Part shown: positions 60,750-64,000 of the stretch, piece after piece
How the letters are laid out: each line of letters begins with the position of its first letter
How positions within the stretch are numbered: position 1 is the stretch's first letter
Program-made: the position numbers and the translations under genes
Assembly (NCBI RefSeq): GCF_002101815.1
Contig: NZ_LQPM01000004.1
Span: forward strand, 16,834-80,833
Origin: Mycobacterium paraense
GTDB taxonomy: Bacteria > Actinomycetota > Actinomycetes > Mycobacteriales > Mycobacteriaceae
DNA length: 64,000 bases
Direction of reading: 5' to 3'
Notes under the pieces: generated by a model
The model's input: the letters and a program-made list of their open reading frames with translations, nothing else
The model's database searches: none
What the model was told of the DNA's origin: nothing

Positions 60750-61634
60750 TCAAACCTGGCTGGTGGAAAACGGTTGCGTCTCTTGGCCGGCCAGGGCTAT
60801 GAAGTTGTAGATCGGCGTCGTGTCGTAGGTGTAATGGGACGCGTTGGGGCCGGCCGCCAAGAACATTCCGCCGTTGTAGATCGCTTCGGTGATGGAGATG
60901 ATTTCCTCCACCGATGTGGTCGGGTTGACCAGCTTCAACGCGTCGCGCAGGATCGCGAAGATGTTTGGGCTGTTGGCGTTTTGGACGATGTTGTAGATCT
61001 GCGTCTCGATGACGCCCGGCCCCGCCTCGGCTGTCCACGGGTTGGGGCCGACGGGCGCGTCCGTGTAGATGTCGTTACCGACACCGATGGTGTTGACGAA
61101 ATCACCCCAGAAGTGCCTGACCGGCGTGAGCAGGTGGGGTGCGACGTCCGCCGGCATCATGCAGGCCGGACCCGCAACGCCGCCGGTGACCACGCCGTCT
61201 ACGTTGGCCGGCATCGGCCATCCGGCGAACTGATTGCCGGACGCGAACCCCGGCAACCGGAGCGGGTTTCCCCAAACGCCCACCGCGACAATGCGGTTCG
61301 CGAGCTGCGGATTCAGCCACGCGATCGTGTGTAGGAATTGACACACGACGATCGCGCCCTGTGAGTAGCCAAGCAGGATAATGGAGCTTTCCGGATAGGA
61401 CGGCGCACCGGGCGGCGGATTGACTTGCGTGCAAAGCCTATTCAGCTCGGCGACTCCGGCGTCCACGCTCGGGCCCATGGGGAACACGCTGGCCGGATAG
61501 TTACCGACGGGCTGCCAGTAGAACAGGTCCGGAAACGCGGCCGCCAACGCGGCGGCTACGCCGGCGGGTTGCGGCGGGGCGGTGTTCCACATGTCGACAC
61601 CGGTCCCCGATACGGTCATCACTATGTGTGGCAT
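60750..61634 (-). CDS. Lysin-B-like / PE-PPE-type serine esterase
   Basis: A 294-residue alpha/beta hydrolase from ATG 61634. The nucleophile Ser is in ILLGYSQGAIV. Other marked segments are WQPVGNYPASVFPMGPSVDAGVAELNRL, VAVGVWGNPLRLPGF and GNDIYTDAP; these positions are shared with mycobacteriophage lysin B, which cuts mycolic acids from arabinogalactan. There is no signal peptide. The fold is also close to the PE-PPE and cutinase-like hydrolases, so the lysin B label is a likelihood. ATG 61637 and GTG 61649 are alternative starts; AAGGGG lies before the first. Confidence 0.75.
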   Translation of the reverse strand: MPHIVMTVSGTGVDMWNTAPPQPAGVAAALAAAFPDLFYWQPVGNYPASVFPMGPSVDAGVAELNRLCTQVNPPPGAPSYPESSIILLGYSQGAIVVCQFLHTIAWLNPQLANRIVAVGVWGNPLRLPGFASGNQFAGWPMPANVDGVVTGGVAGPACMMPADVAPHLLTPVRHFWGDFVNTIGVGNDIYTDAPVGPNPWTAEAGPGVIETQIYNIVQNANSPNIFAILRDALKLVNPTTSVEEIISITEAIYNGGMFLAAGPNASHYTYDTTPIYNFIALAGQETQPFSTSQV

Positions 61635-61803
61635 CATGCACCCCTTCACTTGTTCTCAACGATGAACCAGCGCTCAAAGGTGGCCTTGCGATTGGCCTTA
61701 CGTGGGCCGTGCGCAGTGACCGGCACTTTCCACACTACGCGGTCCGGTCAGGCGCGTGCCGCTACTTCAGCGCGCAGTGTGGGCCAGATGGACGCCGCGG
61801 CCG

Positions 61804-64000
61804 TTACTTCCAGAATTCGTTCATGGGTTGGGCGTACATGTCGTTGGCGGTCAGCGGGCCCAGGGCTCCCGGCGACGGACTCAAGGCGTCTTCGATCGTG
61901 GCCATCAGGCTGTACTGGTCGTAGTGACTGGTCGCGATGAAGTGTCCGGACTGCATCCCGCCGAGCGTCACCGCGCCCTGGTTCGGGATGACGATCATCG
62001 GCACGTTGTTGCCCTGGTTGCCGATGCCCAGTGACAGGTTGTTGTAGTCCTCGTCCCAGGTAAGGATGATGACGTCCTTCTGTGTCGGGTCGGTCCACGT
62101 CGACGAGCCCTGAATGGTGGACACCTGTTGCTGGACGAACTGGTCACCGGCCGCGATGTTGTACTGGTGCGTCGTGAGCTGGCTGCCAAGGAAATGGGCA
62201 GCGCCGGTGGGGAAGTCGACAGGGCCCTCCATGTTGTTGGCCTCGTTGGCGGCGATCCACGTGAAGTTCGGAAAGTTCGGCTTGTTCAGATCGGTGCCCA
62301 ATTGGGTCAGCGGGAGCAGGTGCGTCGGCAGGTATCCCGGGGTTGGATTGGCGTAGACGTAGTTGAACATCGCAAACGGCAATTGGTCGACGGCGTAGTC
62401 ACCCGAGTTGTTTATGGCACCGGCGTAGGGCATGCTCTGCGCGTAGCCGGCCCAGGTAACACCCGAGGAATCCATCTTTGCCATGAGGTTGTTGGTTCCG
62501 GGGATGACGTTCGGCGACGGGTTGATGTCGATGCCGTAGTCCGTACCGCCCAGGATCCGGAAGTAATTGGGGTCACTGGGGTGGCCCAGCGCGTAGTAGT
62601 TGTTCGCGTACCCGTAGGTGTTGATCAGGGCGTTGATGTATGGCGCGTTGGGGCTGCCGAGGATGTCGCCGACGCCGTGGTTCTCCATGTAGATCACGAA
62701 CACGTGGTCGAGGTGGCCGACGTTGGACGTCGGTACGGTGAGCGTCGGCTTGGCGAGGTTCGGATCGCCGACGGTGAACGACACGTTGTCGGCGAAGGCG
62801 TTGTTGTAGTTGCCGAGGACCGGGTTGTGGTCGGCAAACGTCGCGGTCACCACGGCTTTGGTGGTGCCCACCGGGATCGTCCCGGAGACGTCCCGCGCCT
62901 GGAATCCGGTGATTCCCAAGCGATCCAGCGAATTCACCGAGCTGGTCGAGCCGGTGCCCAGAACGGTCCCACTCGCATTGAGGAACGTGACCTGCAGTGA
63001 GGCCGAGGAGGGGTCGCCCAGGTAGCCGCCGAGCATGCCGCTCAGCGTGTACGGCGTGGTGCCGGTATTGATCTTCCCAGCCGCGGCGGAGAGGTTGACG
63101 ACTTGGCTGATGGTGGACGTGGCCACGGGTCCGCCGCCGGCGAAATTGCTGCCGCCGCCCGGCGGCGCGGTGCCCGGGAAGCCCAGCAGGCCCGGCAGGC
63201 TGGGGATGGAGAACGGTCCCGGATAGCCGCGCGGGGTGCCGTAGGCGATGATCGTCGGCGTGCCGGTCACCGTCCAGCCCGGAATGGTCACGCCGCTGTA
63301 GCCCGACCCGGAAGGGTCGGCCGTCTCGAAGCCCGGGTTCACCAACAGGTTCGGGCTCATCGGCAAACCCGGAATCCCGTTGCGGCCGAGCAATATTCCG
63401 CCGGCTCCCACGGTGCCGGGACCGCCCAACAGGCCGGCGCCGGCGTTGCCGCCGTTGCCGCCGTTGCCGCCGACGCCGACCAGGAAGGAGCTGCCGCCGC
63501 TGCCGCCGCCCCCGCCGCTGAAAGTCGAAGTCGCGGCGACGTCCGCGCCGCCCCCGCCGGGACCGCCGTTGCCCACCAGCGACCCGCCGTTTCCGCCATG
63601 GCCGCCGTCGCCCCCGGGGCCCGCCGCGGCGAATCCGCCGGGCCCGCCGGCGCCGCCGGAGCCCACGAAGCCGGCGCCGCCGCCGGGCCCGCCCTGGCCG
63701 CCGGCAGCCGGCCCGACGGCCGCACCCGACGTGCCGCCGGTGCCACCGGCACCGCCGGACCCGACCCAGCCTGCGGCGGCGCCGACTCCGCCGGGGCCAC
63801 CGGCGCCGTTAGCGCTGGAGCCGCCGGCCCCACCGGGTCCGCCGGTGCCCACCAGCGGGCCGCCCGCCCCGCCGGGCCCGCCGGCGCCGCCGGCGCCCTG
63901 ACTGCTGGAGCCGCCGTCGCCGCCGGCCCCGCCGAAGCCGAACAGCGGGCCGCTCGGTGGGCTGTTCGGCGCCGGCGGCGGTACCGGCGGGGTCGGGGGC
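61804..64000 (-). CDS. PGRS protein fused to a phosphoesterase domain (5' end outside window)
   Basis: The frame stays open to the right edge, so the N-terminus (expected PE domain) is not visible. From the right edge to about 63390 it is Gly-rich PGRS sequence (GGAGG and GGNGG repeats). About 63360-62740 encodes a beta-rich domain (LLVNPGFETADPSGSGYSGVTIPGWTVTG), reminiscent of carbohydrate-binding or DUF642 folds. From about 62735 to the stop is a phospholipase-C/acid-phosphatase-like phosphoesterase (VFVIYMENHGVGD, ILTWDEDYNN, HYDQYSLMATIEDA). The protein is probably exported by type VII secretion and surface-exposed. The enzymatic substrate is unknown. Confidence 0.85.
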   Translation of the reverse strand, partial: PPTPPVPPPAPNSPPSGPLFGFGGAGGDGGSSSQGAGGAGGPGGAGGPLVGTGGPGGAGGSSANGAGGPGGVGAAAGWVGSGGAGGTGGTSGAAVGPAAGGQGGPGGGAGFVGSGGAGGPGGFAAAGPGGDGGHGGNGGSLVGNGGPGGGGADVAATSTFSGGGGGSGGSSFLVGVGGNGGNGGNAGAGLLGGPGTVGAGGILLGRNGIPGLPMSPNLLVNPGFETADPSGSGYSGVTIPGWTVTGTPTIIAYGTPRGYPGPFSIPSLPGLLGFPGTAPPGGGSNFAGGGPVATSTISQVVNLSAAAGKINTGTTPYTLSGMLGGYLGDPSSASLQVTFLNASGTVLGTGSTSSVNSLDRLGITGFQARDVSGTIPVGTTKAVVTATFADHNPVLGNYNNAFADNVSFTVGDPNLAKPTLTVPTSNVGHLDHVFVIYMENHGVGDILGSPNAPYINALINTYGYANNYYALGHPSDPNYFRILGGTDYGIDINPSPNVIPGTNNLMAKMDSSGVTWAGYAQSMPYAGAINNSGDYAVDQLPFAMFNYVYANPTPGYLPTHLLPLTQLGTDLNKPNFPNFTWIAANEANNMEGPVDFPTGAAHFLGSQLTTHQYNIAAGDQFVQQQVSTIQGSSTWTDPTQKDVIILTWDEDYNNLSLGIGNQGNNVPMIVIPNQGAVTLGGMQSGHFIATSHYDQYSLMATIEDALSPSPGALGPLTANDMYAQPMNEFWK

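Noticed and set aside
62128..63000. 290-residue plus-strand frame opposite the phosphoesterase
   Set aside because: Shadow of the phosphoesterase coding frame; Val/Arg/Gly-rich without motifs.
1..64000. CRISPR arrays, prophage or transposase genes
   Set aside because: No regularly spaced repeats and no integrase, transposase or phage structural proteins; the holin-like protein belongs to a common chromosomal family.

Overview
The window is high-GC DNA from a Mycobacterium, most likely a slow grower that carries PE/PGRS genes but is not M. tuberculosis itself. The evidence is an MmpS/MmpL pair, a PE_PGRS-type Gly-rich protein, UsfY-like, DUF5709 and DesA3-like proteins, an alcohol dehydrogenase of the mycofactocin-linked class, and a left edge with the gene order TldD, TldE, Rv2313c-like protein. 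No transposase, integrase, CRISPR array or rRNA is visible. One tRNA (anticodon CAT) at 3306-3379 separates the conserved left edge from accessory DNA and is followed by degenerate repeats that could be a relic insertion-sequence end.

3.5-21.4 kb is a catabolic block. It holds a beta-hydroxyacid dehydrogenase, a fluoroacetate-dehalogenase-like hydrolase, a frameshifted hydrolase, two AraC regulators, an epoxide-hydrolase-like enzyme, a limonene-epoxide-hydrolase-family protein, a Zn alcohol dehydrogenase, a 3Fe-4S ferredoxin and a double CoA-transferase. A TetR gene follows, and then a P450, amidohydrolase, aldehyde dehydrogenase and second CoA-transferase. The logical route is P450 hydroxylation, alcohol to aldehyde to acid, then CoA transfer. 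A 23-base element occurs identically upstream of two of the hydrolases. A TCGAGT-N3-ACTTGA element occurs upstream of both arms around the TetR gene.

22.2-54.6 kb is a stress-type accessory region and the most interesting part. Ten copies of a bipartite element, TCACCC-GGGTGA then about 11 nt then GGGTGA-N7-TCACCC, lie in promoter regions and point at: an SDR with msrB-msrA; an ECF sigma factor; a Cys-rich four-helix protein with DUF5709 and DUF421 genes; a hypothetical gene; a DUF417 (RclC-like) protein; holin-like and UsfY-like membrane proteins; a long operon with quinone-reductase-like enzymes, cupin, an RclA/mercuric-reductase-like flavoprotein, RidA and nitroreductase; an NTF2-like gene; and a second SDR with cupins. 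Three large MalT/LAL-type ATPase-LuxR regulators sit in the middle and are the natural candidates to control it. I read this as a previously unnoticed oxidant/electrophile-stress regulon; the regulator assignment is inference. An MFS pump and an MmpS-MmpL pair follow the long operon.

54.7-64 kb returns to more ordinary mycobacterial content: an FrsA-like hydrolase divergent from a TetR gene with two palindromes between them, a metallo-beta-lactamase-fold protein, two small proteins, a DesA3-like desaturase, a VanY-type peptidase, a lysin-B-like esterase, and a PGRS-phosphoesterase fusion that runs off the right edge.
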